From assembly GCF_910592395.1 (NCBI RefSeq), contig NC_088311.1, positions 14,202,501 to 14,266,500 on the forward strand: 64,000 bases of DNA, read 5' to 3'. The position numbers and the translations under genes are program-made. Below are positions 20,090 through 31,341 of this stretch, piece by piece. This DNA comes from Lineus longissimus. Its lineage: Eukaryota; Nemertea; Pilidiophora; Heteronemertea; Lineidae. Under the pieces are notes generated by a model. That model saw only the letters and a program-made list of their open reading frames with translations, was not told where the DNA came from and did not search any database. Every line of letters begins with the position of its first letter. Position 1 is the first letter of the stretch.

Positions 20090-20940
20090 TTAATGGTAAG
20101 TATCGAGGACGAACGAAAGCGTGTGAGAGGTGATTTCAGCGATCCCGAGGATTGACGAGCTACTGCTTGGTAGAGGCATATACACATTGATAACTTGCCT
20201 AGATTCCACAACGGAAGAATAAATAAACAAATTATACGCATTGTAATCAAGATTTGGTTTGCGAGAAGCTTTTACAAAGTAACGTTTTGCGTCTTTCAGT
20301 CGTTGTTCTGTGGCGATCAAGGCGCTACTCCAAGATTCTGAAGTTCGTTTATCGGTTTCAGGATGCTGATGAGAAGGTCGATCCTCTTGCTTGTCCTCCA
20401 AGGTGATTTCACTCAGCATAGAAGTAGGTCTATATATGTGTGAGTCGTCTGTGGCCCGGATGAGCTCCCCGTGTCCGTGGAAGACAGCCGAGAAGTTTCA
20501 ATGTCTTTTTCCTTCTAACTTCTCTTCGATCGAGTCTTAGAAGCCCCCTAAAAATCCCCTTCTTCATATTCGGAATAACCCGACGCTATTAATTTGTTCT
20601 CGCCGACGTTTCTTAACGGACTCTTCATATTGCTGCCTACCCTGGGCGATCAACTTATCCTCGGAAAAAGGTCCCTTTGTTTTAGATTCTGTGCCGTTAT
20701 TAAAAAAGTACTCAGTTTGTAAAATCCTAGAGCATCGGCCACATGAGAAGATAGCTCAATCGCTTCACCTTTGAATAGATGGATTTGAGTAAACCCCGTC
20801 GATGACAAACGAAATTTTCCCGCGCATATTTTATTTGGTAAATGATCAAGTCGTGGTCGTCGGAGATTGAGTCCTTCGATGAGGTCTTCTGCACGGCCAT
20901 ACTCCAATAGTTCTTTCCCTTCCGGAAGACATGCTTTCAT
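20090..20940 (-). pseudogene. Relic of an A-type penton-like gene
   Basis: Reading leftward, the frame 20940-20650 carries GKFRLSSTGFTQIHLFKGEAIELSSHV.DALGF-type spacing, and the frame 20419-20090 carries YNAYNLFIYSSVVESRQV. The same two blocks occur in the same order in the intact gene at 1951-2865 (GKFVLGKKG..., YNLFVYSNLVKESLV). Stops and shifts lie between them. It is therefore a second, more diverged copy of the element A capsid lineage. The fused adjacent open stretch 20940-21480 is unidentified. Confidence 0.55.
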
Positions 20941-21480
20941 TTTCGTGAGACCTCCGAAATGTTTTTAGGCCTGGCCAGAGTAGAAGAACAGACCGACGAC
21001 GACGGTCGGTAATGGGGCCGAGGGGCGGGTCTAATTCTTCGCCATTTTCGGGTATACATGGCGGGTCCCGCATGGAGATATTTGCTATCGAGAATGACTG
21101 TCTGAATGTCTGGTACGTTCTACTTTGAATCTTTCCTTGCAGACTAGCGTCCACATCGGCCACAGAAATTAAGTGTGCCTGCTTCAGATAGGCTTCAGTG
21201 TGTTCGAACACTGCCAGGAATAAGATTTTAGCTTCCTCTAAATCGAACATGAACTTTTTCAGTTGACAATTCTTCTCTGATTTTGGTTGATATGCTGTGA
21301 TAGCCCGTCTGAACATGAGGGTCTATTTGAGGCCACTGGGTATAAGTAATAGTCATAAGGGGCACCATTAGCCAATATTAGTTCACAAGTGTAAAGGAAC
21401 AGATCGCGTGCTGTAGCTCTGCGATCAATCACAAAGACTTCGTAGTGTCGACTCCGGCATGACGATGGTGACGATGGGAT
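20941..21480 (-). other. Unidentified open stretch upstream of the penton-like relic
   Basis: A leftward open frame (20846-21316), plus a second frame further upstream with VIDRRATARDLFLYTCEL, suggests the decayed end of another viral gene. No family is recognised. Confidence 0.25.
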
Positions 21481-21576
21481 ATGTCCCGCTTTGCATTAAA
21501 ATATGTCTATTTTGTTGATTCTCGAACAGGCATGCAATATACATTTACTAAAATGCTTAAGGAAAAACAGCTCAGA

Positions 21577-21614
21577 CATAAACTTTCATCTATGGTGATA
21601 GATGAAAGTTTATG
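21577..21614. repeat. Perfect 17-bp stem with 4-base loop
   Basis: CATAAACTTTCATCTAT (21577-21593), loop GGTG, then its exact reverse complement (21598-21614). It lies 35 bp from a second hairpin. Confidence 0.8.
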
Positions 21615-21648
21615 CACGGGCTATTCTTCAGTAAAGATTCAAACTAGA

Positions 21649-21774
21649 CAATGGGTGATATGAATAAAGACTAGCAATTGCTTTTACTGAAAACCCCATG
21701 TACATTTACACTAGGCCTTTCTGTACAAAACTGAAGTAAAATCATTTACTAGTCTTTATTCATATCACCCATTG
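21649..21774. repeat. 26-bp perfect inverted repeat, 126 bp overall
   Basis: Positions 21649-21674 (CAATGGGTGATATGAATAAA and on) are the exact reverse complement of 21749-21774. Pairing continues imperfectly inward (TTTTACT/AGTAAAA). It is a fold-back or MITE-like structure. Confidence 0.75.
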
Positions 21775-22439
21775 ATTGAGAGTACACTTCGCTGTCGTCT
21801 TCAGCAGGCACATATATTAACCCGGTCGGCCCGAATCCCTTCTCAGCCCTATCGGTTGGCTCTTAATCACGTCGCTGTTCCCGGACTAGCGTAGGGTAAA
21901 ATCAAGACTTGGGCAATTCTCACTACCTTCTTCACATGAAACTTTTTGTAAGACGATCGCATCAAAATTCCAATTGTACCGCGATAACGTTCACTCCTTC
22001 GAGACAAGCCAGACCGCTCCGACTCATCATCTGAGCATAATATCCTCTCGAAAGTTCCAACGATAGTCCCGTACTAACCCGGACATACCGTCCATTCTTC
22101 TCCAGGATCGCATCGTTTGCAGCATATACATGTACGTCCTAACCGGTCGATCCCTCTGTTCCGCGACGAGGTAAACGTACGTCTTCGTTTCGTAGCCCGA
22201 ATTCACTACTAGATCAGCGCAACAAGCCATAGTGTCAAGCCCCTTCTCAAGACGAAATTTCTTCACAGAAAATACAAAATATTCAACAGAATGCGCTTTG
22301 TTTTGCTATGTTCGTACTCTTTCGAAAACAGTTACCACATGATTGTTTTTCGACCGAGTTCTCTGTTTACATTTAGTAGGGCAATGTCGACTCCAATTCC
22401 GCACACGGTACTCCCTGTTCTGCCCATTATGCTATTTTA

Positions 22440-22850
22440 TGACGTGGCAATGAAACGGCGCACACCAGCAGGCTAACACACAGTTTTTTAATGTGTATGC
22501 CAGCCGATGCCAGCCCCTAGCAATCATAAGCGATGTATCGTTGGATGATGCGCTCACATTCAAAGGGCGTTGGTGCGTGCATCCGAAATAAATTGGCCCA
22601 ATATTGTGCCGCTCGAAGTTTTAAGACGAGCCGTTCGTCAGCTCGATTCAATTGTTGAAATGCTCGAGATTTACGAACTTTTCTTTTCGTTCCGTTCAGA
22701 AAATGTCCCAAGTCCGGCCGTCGTAATAACAACAAAATATGTATCCCGATTTAGAAATTTCGGTGGCTCACCAATAGCCTAACGCTTGGGGTTACCTACA
22801 TCTTTAACATGCACGATTCGGACACCTCCGTCACCGTTTGCCGTAGACAT
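22440..22850 (-). pseudogene. Tandem paralogue 2 of an unknown gene
   Basis: A leftward ATG at 22850 begins MSTANGDGGVRIVHVKDV, parallel to the start of the neighbouring gene at 23391. A stop interrupts it after about 23 codons. A later frame (22735-22517) with FLNGTKRKVRKSRAFQQLNR and ERLVLKLRAAQYWANLFR matches the neighbour block for block. The flanking DNA also matches, so this is a duplicated gene that has decayed. Confidence 0.5.
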
Positions 22851-22974
22851 GAAGGTATCGACAGTCAAAATAGCAATGGAAATTTAAAGGTCTAGTCTCG
22901 AAAAGAGAATTATCACAACGGTGCTTTCTAAGTTATCTGGCTTTAATAGGGCAACATCGATTCTAATTCTGGAG

Positions 22975-23391
22975 TTAATGACGGTCATGGCGTAAGAAAC
23001 TAGTGCAAGTACAAGCGATGACACAGTTTTCTAACATACAAGCCAGTCGGTCTCTTCCCTTGGAGTCCATGAAGGAGATGAATTTCCTGACGACCCGATG
23101 TTGTTCTCGATTCGTAGCTGCTCGCGCTCGATACGGGTTAAGCCAAAATTTGTTGACCCGGAGCTTGATGATAAGGCGTTTATCACGTCGATTCAGTCGT
23201 TGAAAGGCCTGTGTAACGTAAACTTCTCCTTTCGATCCGTACAGGAAGGGAGCTAGATCTGCACGACACAATAAAAACAAGAGATTTCGTCCAATGTAGA
23301 TATGACGCCGGCTTGCCGTTAACCATCGCCTGATGTCCCCTATATCTCGAATGTGAATCATTCGGATGCTCCCCTCGGCAGCCGTAGACAT
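22975..23391 (-). CDS. Tandem paralogue 1 of an unknown gene, 138 aa
   Basis: I chose the ATG at 23391 because the paralogue begins at the matching residue. The protein starts MSTAAEGSIRMIHIRDIGD, then has RRHIYIGRN, a FLYGSKGEVYVTQAFQRLNR block, RLIIKLRVNKFWLNPYRAR and a Cys-containing C-terminus. No known family is recognised. Direction and position next to the penton-like relic suggest it belongs to the same viral remnant. The frame is open upstream to 23499 but without a better start. Confidence 0.45.
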   Translation of the reverse strand: MSTAAEGSIRMIHIRDIGDIRRWLTASRRHIYIGRNLLFLLCRADLAPFLYGSKGEVYVTQAFQRLNRRDKRLIIKLRVNKFWLNPYRARAATNREQHRVVRKFISFMDSKGRDRLACMLENCVIACTCTSFLRHDRH

Positions 23392-23499
23392 GTTAAATTC
23401 TGTGGTGCAATGACTCCTAAAGACATTTACCGTGATTTTGATAACACAAGGTACATTTATTAGTGTATCATTCAGATGAGCTGCCATAACTTTCACCAA

Positions 23500-23940
23500 G
23501 ACTCATATAATGCCATTGACTATAGATAGAGCATGCAGCGAAATGTTTCCATCCGGGAGACAGTCAAAGACATGTACAGAGTATGACTCGAATCTGCTGA
23601 TGCGAATAAAGACCGTAAACTCGACCGGGCCAAGTCACCAGCACAACACATCCAGACAGGAACATAGCAAGAGTCGAGCAAATGTTCCCGTCCAGAATCA
23701 GTCGCGAACGGTTTCTCAATGCGTGTCTTATTTACAGCAGTGAATACGCACCACACACACACACACACACATCCGAGACACTCATATAATGCCAATCACA
23801 TGACTTCTGTCTATAAAGCTTGCAGCAAAATGTTTCTGTCAGCCACGTACAGAGTAGGATTCGAACCAGCTGCATATACGAATAACCGACCGTAAACTCG
23901 ACCGGGCCAAGGCACGAGTGCCTGCATGGACGGAAGGAAA
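23500..23940 (-). repeat. Duplicated SINE-like unit flanking a (CA)n tract
   Basis: Units beginning ACTCATATAATGCCA near 23499 and 23778 share CCGTAAACTCGACCGGGCCA (23620 and 23892) and a GTACAGAGTA.GA.TCGAA stretch. On the minus strand the second unit contains GGTTCGAATCC, a pol III B-box, with GGCCCGGTCGAGT upstream as an A-box-like word. This suggests a tRNA-derived SINE inserted or duplicated here. The (CA)n run is at 23747-23772. Confidence 0.4.
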
Positions 23941-24830
23941 ACAATAGAGATGGCATAGAATCAAAAGTACTTTCGATTTCGCGGACTTTTCAATGGTAAT
24001 AAGGGGACACAGTCAACAGTGAGCAGTCGTGGATTTCAGGAGTTCTTCGTTTTAAGCATTTTATTGGAATTCAGTGGATATAATCATCAAAACAGCACAG
24101 GTTTGTAATCGTGATAATGTGTTAAGACATCTTCATCAAAATTTCAATGTGCATTTTTTTATATGAAGAACCCTGTGGTACCCGGTCGGCCTTTTCACTT
24201 CAACATGAAGATACTCGGGCTTTTTGATTTTTGGTCTTCACAAAGGTCCTTACTTCTGCCCATAGTTCAGATTCGGGGGTTCAGACAATGACGTCGATCA
24301 GTAGATATCTTTGGTTACAAGCTGTTTCATATTTTTTCTTTCTAATATTTATCATTTTTAACACCCCGTCGTCCATACACGGTGATTTTGAAGAGAGCAA
24401 AACAATTTTCTTGTTTCAAAAATAGAAAACACTATCACTTAGACCTAAATATCATTCCACCCAACGCTTTCTTCACCAAACGTCCGGCATCCGCCCTGAT
24501 CCGCTCCAACGTGATGGGCACAATGACAGTCGCCATACGATACGAAATTACATGTACCGCATTTGTGTATTGACGTCTATGTTGTGTCTTCGGCAACGCC
24601 AAGCGTCTTTAAGTGCAAGAATGCCACGGATATGCGTCCAAGACGGGCGTCTGCCTCCGTAATCCACAAACATCTTACACAGGCCTTCTTCATATTTCCG
24701 AAAATATAAGAATTGTGTGTGATTCCAATGATCTGAGAAGCAAACGTAGGTCTACAGGAGACTGTTTTAATTAACACCATCGTGGTCCAGAGGAGCGCCA
24801 GCACAACCTTGAAGACGAATTGCATCCCCA
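23941..24830. other. Non-coding stretch
   Basis: No convincing gene on either strand. Short open frames lack conserved features. Confidence 0.3.
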
Positions 24831-26260
24831 TATTGACAGCATGTGACGTATTTCTTATAATGCTGATATACCGGTAAGAAATCAAAGTTGCCTGACAGAT
24901 ACCTCAATGTCACATTTAATCCCTAGTGAAGTTGTAACATTTTAACACTTAAAATAAACGGTTCTACATTGGTGTGGTTTAGAGTTGGCATTCTCAAATG
25001 TTTCATGGCCGGATGTCTTTCCCTTTCAAATGTGGACCCATCCCCAAAAAGGAATGACCATGATACAAGACAGCAACTTAGGAGACATTGCTACATGTAA
25101 CTACTCAAGCAGGTGGGAAATAGGGTAAACGGGAAGCATCAGTGCAGTCCCAAGTTCAAGCAAGCCAGGAAATTATAAATGTCCCCATTTACTAGTATTT
25201 GGTTTCGAGGTGATGCTCTAAGATGTCGAAATTTGCTTACATTCCAATCAGATGTTTGTATCCCTACATGTACTACACTTTTCAAGTGGAGCTCTACCTA
25301 TTCTGTCCCTATATGTTAATGTGAAATAACCAATCTCAAAGTCAACCTTCTAGCCGATATCAAAAATATCCCCATTTATTTGGTAAGCGTTGACACCTCT
25401 ATAATATGTCCACGTGCAATAACGATATAATCATGGTATTTGTGTTTTCCAATATTGACAACATGGGACGTTTTTGTTTTAATGGTGATATAAGAAATCC
25501 AAGTTGGCTACATGTACCCCAAAGTCACATTACCCCATGTGAATATGACCTTCTGGCGCTAACATTATTCAAACACGTCTACAGTTATGTGGTTTAGAGT
25601 TGGTGTCCCCTAATGTTTTTTCGATGTTTTTCACATGGAGTCCAATCCCCGAAAAGGAAATGACTATAGAACTAGAATTGGTCGGCGTTAAATGAAGAGA
25701 TATACCTATCTATACCAATTCAAATGGAGGCAAAAGGGGGTCAGGTGGGGAGGTCTTAATTTAGGTAGAGAGTTCTCAGTTCTAGCCGATCAGGGAATTG
25801 AAAACGTCCCCATTTATTTGGTTCAGAGTTATTGCCCCCAGATGTCCACATTTACTGACATTGTATTCAGATGTTCGCGAACTACAAATTTCAAGCGGAG
25901 GCCTGCCTATTCTGCCCCTGAATATAAGCCACATAATTACCAATCGGAAATGTTACATTCTAGCCGAAATAAAAAGATCTCCCCACTTATTTGGTTTCAG
26001 TTAATACACCCAAATGTCCACATACGCATATAATGACGATGTAATAATATTGTATTTGTGCGTCCAGTGTCCCCATATTGACAACATGGGACGTATCTTT
26101 CTTTGAAATGATGATATTAGAAATACAAATTGCCAGACAGATACCTGAAAGTCACATGTTACCCCATGAGAAGTTGTAACCTTCGAGCCCTAAGATTAAG
26201 CAGGTCCACATTTAGATGGTTTAAAGTTGGAGTCTCCATTTGACACAATACATGCGTGTG
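24830..26260. repeat. Degenerate tandem repeat, period about 620 bp
   Basis: The words TATTGACA.CATG.GACGT (near 24832, 25454 and 26077), GATATA..AAATC/ACAA (24863, 25485, 26110) and a GT(C)CCCATTTA TTTGG block (25180, 25805; related 25367, 25977) recur with a spacing of about 617-625 bp. At least two and a half diverged units are present. There is no coding signal. Confidence 0.6.
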
Positions 26261-26838
26261 TGTGTGTGGGGGGGGGGCATACAACTGACCCTGGTACTCG
26301 AGGATAGGGGGTCAAGAGGTTTCCTAACAAAAATTTACAACATCGGGGCAGTCCTGCATCCGTTAAATCATTTGCCACGTTATACATCATAGACCTAGGT
26401 TAAGGGATAGCCTCTACTTAGGACAGGGAAGAGCTACACTTTACATGCCCGAATTGCCCCTCAATTACGACTCATTTAGTTTAAGAATGTTAACATTGTG
26501 TACATCTCATGCACAGACACTTCTCGGAATATGGCCATTTCTGCTGCGAACTCCTACATTACGCCGTGATTGCAACCTTGAAAAATCGAAGCATCAAGTT
26601 AAAGGCATATGCTATGCTTTATTTATATGAAAAGTATAGGCTATGCTTTATTCATATGAAGACTAGCATTTACTCCGTTTCGAAGAAAACTCTAGATGCT
26701 AAAAAGCATTTGATTTGACAGTCCATTTTAGCACATTAACAAACAACTCGTAAATTGTAAATTTTAGCATAGTGCGTTTTAATTCTAAGATCGGCGGCAA
26801 TACAGACTATGCCGGAAACATTCTCTTTGATCATCGGT

Positions 26839-26918
26839 TCAATTGGCAGCCGCTAGTGCCTCTTCTTTCTTTCTTTCCTCCTCTAGTTCCTTGATGACTG
26901 TACTCAATTCAGACAAAA
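26839..26918 (-). other. Possible host terminal coding exon
   Basis: On the minus strand a strong pyrimidine tract with CAG ends at 26919. It is followed by an open frame (STVIKELEEERKKEEALAAA and a TGA stop at 26839-26841) that looks like a coiled-coil C-terminus. Candidate upstream exons (about 27300-27360 and 27541-27780) also sit behind pyrimidine tracts, but I cannot join them with confidence. Confidence 0.25.
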
Positions 26919-28566
26919 CTGGAACAAGGAAACACAACACGAGTTCACAACCTACATCCAATTGGTACAGCAATTATTTTGTTTACAGACCCACCCAAAC
27001 CACATACAAGTATTTTACTACAAAGCACTTTTTATTGTCCGTAGTAAAACTGTATTTAAACTTAATATGCCATGGATTCAAAAGGGGATATTCTGATAAT
27101 TATAGGAATAGAGATTTGACTACACACATGGTAGCACATATATGCAACTAAATCCGAACTCCATACTTAACGATGAAAAGGGGATTTTCGAAAGTACAAT
27201 AATGAAGAAAACAACTCTCAGTAGATTAAAAAGCCAATACAACGTACGGACACATCTCTGGTACTTCGAAATGAAGAAGTAACCATTGCAACAAGTTAGG
27301 GCCTGGCCCGTACATTGACCAACTGCTGGCTCAGCGTGGTATTCCGCGACGTAGAAGGTGACCTGTCTGGAAGAAGAAGAAATAAAAAATTCAGGGTGTT
27401 TAACAGTTATTCGTAAGTACACCTATTATTTAGAATTAAACTGACCACATAATTATTTTGCACTAGAAGGAACTGACTCTAAAATTATGTAATGCTGACA
27501 TTCTGTTAAAGGTATGGATCAGCCTATTTCGTATCTCAATTCAGCAGCTGCCTTGGACCGGTGTAAGGTAATGGGTTCGAAAATTCTTGTCACGAGAGAG
27601 GGTCATCGTTATCCACTCCTTGATCAACTTCCTTGCCTTTTCCCGAGCCATGGCACTCCATAACATTTTCGTCAAAGTAGACACCAAGGCCACCGACAGG
27701 AAAAAAACATTACCCATAACGTTGTCTTCAAAGAAATATTGTAACTTCATTCCAAATACATTACCACAGCCCATGACACACTGACTGGTAAGTGTACACC
27801 CTACAGCTCTTCACAGCTCCGTGTGGAGCACGGGTATTTGCAAGTCTATATATTAAAACTAGAACTGATCAAAGACTCTTCTCCTTAATCACTTGATGGA
27901 ATCTCCGAATTTTTATATGTGGTTGTACATGTAGGTCCTACCCGTGAAGCCATTCAGATAAGTCTCCAATCCATATTTTTAGCGCAAAAAGTGTTTTTTT
28001 ATGAATAGCTGGCCTGAGGTCTTTATGTTACACATCAAAAGAAAAAAGGTACATTCGTAAAGTAACATGGTATATGACTATCATTTTCATTTTTTCTGTC
28101 ATGTATGTCTTTTCGTGATTTGATAGGTATGTAGGCCTTAGATGAAATGTTATGCCTCACAACACAGGGAGGAAAGCACAGTTCATGGAAATATCTAACC
28201 AGTATCTGCAGCTTGCACATAACAGAATCTTAATAGCTAATGGGAGGCCACTTGAAATCATTATCTCTTCCTTCCGACTATTTAAACTCACACAACATGT
28301 CAGAGTCTATTGGTTACGTGTATATATATAAGAATAATAGAAAATGTAAACAAAACTCATTTCAAATCCATATGTAAATGAAACTGAAAAACTTTGCGGC
28401 AAACCCATAGGAAGTCTAGTTTCGGTATTTTTTCCACTGCTTCCGTTCCCTACCGACCCACCGAAGTACCGGCAGAGTCTGAAGCAAGTGGCTACGGCGA
28501 CGGAAAGTGAAAATGAAAAAAAAAGGGATTTTACTCCTTCTGCCCATGACCTGGAATGTCTACCCA

Positions 28567-30850
28567 AGATTTATTTTACTCTCCTCTGGGTTTTCTACTA
28601 GGATCAAGAGCCTGGGGGGGGGGGGGGGGGGGCTGCCTTGGGTTGGGACAAACCATTCCCATCAAAAATAGAGAAGTGTGTTCGAGCATGGCTAGAAGAA
28701 CTACCACCGGTCGAATCGTTCCAAGTTCCTAGATGTTATCACAGAGGACAACCCCTGAAATCGGAATTTTACACATTCACGCTTGCCTATGCCGCTGTAG
28801 TGTACACCCGGGACTGTTTCTCTGATGGTACCATAACAGTTCGCATAATCATCGCTAAGGCCCGAGTTACTCTATTGAAGTCCGTGAGAATTCCTCAATT
28901 GGAACTCGCGGCGGCCGTTCTTGGACTTCGTCTGGCAATCAAGTGCAAAGAGCTCTCGGAATGACACCTGATGTTCTGGACGGACGGCATGAACGTAGTG
29001 TTCTGGATAGACGGCATGAACGTAGTGTTCTGGATCGACGGTCAGTCAATGCGCAACACGCCGTTCATCGCTCACAGAATTACTGAAATTAAAGGAGAAA
29101 CCAGTCCCCAACAGTGGCGACATGTCCCAGGCAAGAAGAATCCGGCTGATATGAGAACAAGAGGCGCGACATCTCTGATCCGATCCATGATAGTGGCTGG
29201 AACGGCAGACCTCAGTTCCTTCAATTGGAAGAGAAATATTGGCCGCCACCAAAATATAGCGAAAGGCCTGGGTCAGCAGAAGAGGAATTCCCTAAAGGCA
29301 AAGGGCTTTGCCGCTTGTCTCGAGGACAATGGCTGGGTGCAAGAACCGGTTATCGATTGCCATCAGTTCTCGAGCATGTCCAGATTGGTACGTGTGACTT
29401 CTTGGGTGCTGAGGTTCATCCATATTCTGAAGACAAGACAGAGACCCTCCTGTGTGTTCTGGAGTACGTAGAATTTGATCAAGCGAGAAGATATTGGATT
29501 CGAGAGGTCTAGCGAGATACCCTTATTGGTTAAACCATAAAGAACACGCGAAGCGACAAGCCATGCTCCTCGGGTAATCCGAGACCGCTCCTGCCCTTCC
29601 TCGATAACAGTGGATTTGTTCACTTTGGTGGAAGATTGCAAAAACTCGGATTTGATGTCAGGCACCCATACCCCATTCCACAACAGAGTCACATCGTTCA
29701 GCTCCTCACCCGGAGAGCCCACAGCAACGGAAGACATGTTCGCGGCGTAAACGGTAGTTTGGATGACCTTCGTCGGAGATATTGGGTGTAACATGGAAGA
29801 AATCAGAGGAGCTGAAAAAGTCTCATATGCCATGAAATGCAACCGACCGTTTTTTTGCAAGTGATGGCACCGTTACCCGTTAGAGCTTTGGCTCGGACTG
29901 GAGTCGACGATTACGCAGGACAGTACCTCATGAAAATATCCAGAAAGACAAACGCAAAGCGTTGGTTGTGTCTTTTCATTTGCCCAACGTACAGAAGATC
30001 GCGGAGGACGCTGCCAATCGAGCCATCGAATGGAGATTCAATCAATCTGGAGGATCTCATCACGGAGGCTTCTTTGAAGCGATTATAAAGTCTGCTATGA
30101 AAGCGTTGAAGTCCATCGTAGGAAAGGCTTGACTGACTGATGAGGAACTTACTACTGTTGTAGCTGAAGTCGAAGGAATCTTGAACTCTAGGCCTCCATC
30201 TTATTGCAGCCACTACACCAAGGATGACGTCGGTCTAACACACAACCACATCCTCATCAGGAAAAGCTGGATGACAGCTCGCGACCCATGTCTGGGTCGT
30301 CATGGTGTTCGACACGGTGACTCGGGATCATTATCATTCAGAAGAAAGTACGATCTTGTAATATCATAAAACCAACGTCTTTATTTTCGCTGCACTACAA
30401 ACATAGCTAGCGTACAGGTACTTTTGTTGTCTAAATATTTACGAGAATCACTAAGTTCTCTTACAAAACACGGGGAGGCGCCACCCACCAGGGCGTGGCT
30501 AGGTCGCACCATACAATGTCCTATAGGATATGGCGGTAAATCCTAGGGATCGATGAAGGAAATGTACGTCCAGCAGCTTGTGAGCCAGGTCTCGCGTCGT
30601 TGGAACCGAGAGTTTCTTAGCTTGTTGCAAACGCGCGGGAAATGGTTGGATGTCAAACAAAATCCCCAAGTTGGAGATATCCTTATGGTAGAGGGCTGGA
30701 CGAATCCCAAGGGTAAATGGCCGCTCGAAAAATGGTTTATCCGCCCAATCAGCAAACTTTGCCCGTTGCACATCAATTCGACCGATCAGGTGGTCAACAT
30801 ACCGACGTTGAACCAAGGGGTGGGGGGAGTGATGGGGTGCTGAATACAGC
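28567..30850 (+). mobile_element. BEL/Pao LTR retrotransposon relic (pol)
   Basis: In order on the + strand, with several frame changes: the end of reverse transcriptase and connection (PRCYHRGQ, YAAVVYTRDCF), an RNase H-like stretch (KSVRIPQLELAAAVLGLRL, QQWRHVPGKKNPADMRTRG), the integrase zinc region (about 29590-29790), the integrase core (VDDYAGQYLMK near 29905, EGILNSRPPSY near 30175) and the C-terminal module (GKWPLEKWFI near 30715). About 210 bp near 30340-30560 look inserted. LTRs are not seen. A G19 run (28614-28632) marks the 5' side. Confidence 0.7.
28974..29042 (+). repeat. 27-bp tandem repeat inside BEL RNase H region
   Basis: The unit TTCTGGA..GACGGCATGAACGTAGTG occurs at 28974-29000 and 29001-29027, with a partial third from 29028. 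It adds codons in frame. Confidence 0.8.
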
Positions 30851-31339
30851 GACGAGACCGTGGCGCGCGTGGAATCTGACACCTGACTTAACCGTATGTG
30901 CGTCAACGAACGCAGTTGGAAAATTGCATGCTTTTGATAGTTTTACATGAATCGTGATTTTGATCCAATCGAACTTTATGTATATTTCCGATATTGATTC
31001 TTCGTGCAGGATTTGTAGTGTTCCGGATCATTGGGAGTATTCAAGGAGAGCCAAGCTGACTGGATTCTCGTATTATTTGACTGTATTTGTTGGCGCAAAT
31101 CGCCGAACCTGATTTTCCACAGATTTCATTCTGTTTGTTCGCCATGCTACTTGCCGTGTATATATATTGTGTACAATATAATAATAGTGACATATTTGCG
31201 CACTGTGAAGTAAATGTTACAGTTAGCCAATTTGTATCAAATTGTAAACGGTATTTACATGTAGTTGATTCATTTCACGACAAACATTTCGTATTCACAT
31301 GATTTAAGGGTTAAGTGTAAATTCTTAGTTAATCATGAT
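30851..31339. other. Non-coding spacer
   Basis: No gene or repeat structure recognised between the BEL relic and the TA-flanked transposon. Confidence 0.3.
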
Positions 31340-31341
31340 TA

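Noticed and set aside
24577-24885. Leftward frame with a hydrophobic stretch
   Set aside because: It lies in the degenerate repeat region, has no splice support and no recognised family.
27541-27774. Leftward frame with a membrane-like segment, possible host exon
   Set aside because: Splice borders could not be fixed and no family is recognised.
28614-28632. G19 run as a regulatory or quadruplex signal
   Set aside because: More likely a simple repeat or assembly-sensitive tract; a similar G24 run lies at 41666-41689.
29363-29860. 165-codon minus-strand frame
   Set aside because: The plus strand encodes the BEL integrase zinc region over the same bases.
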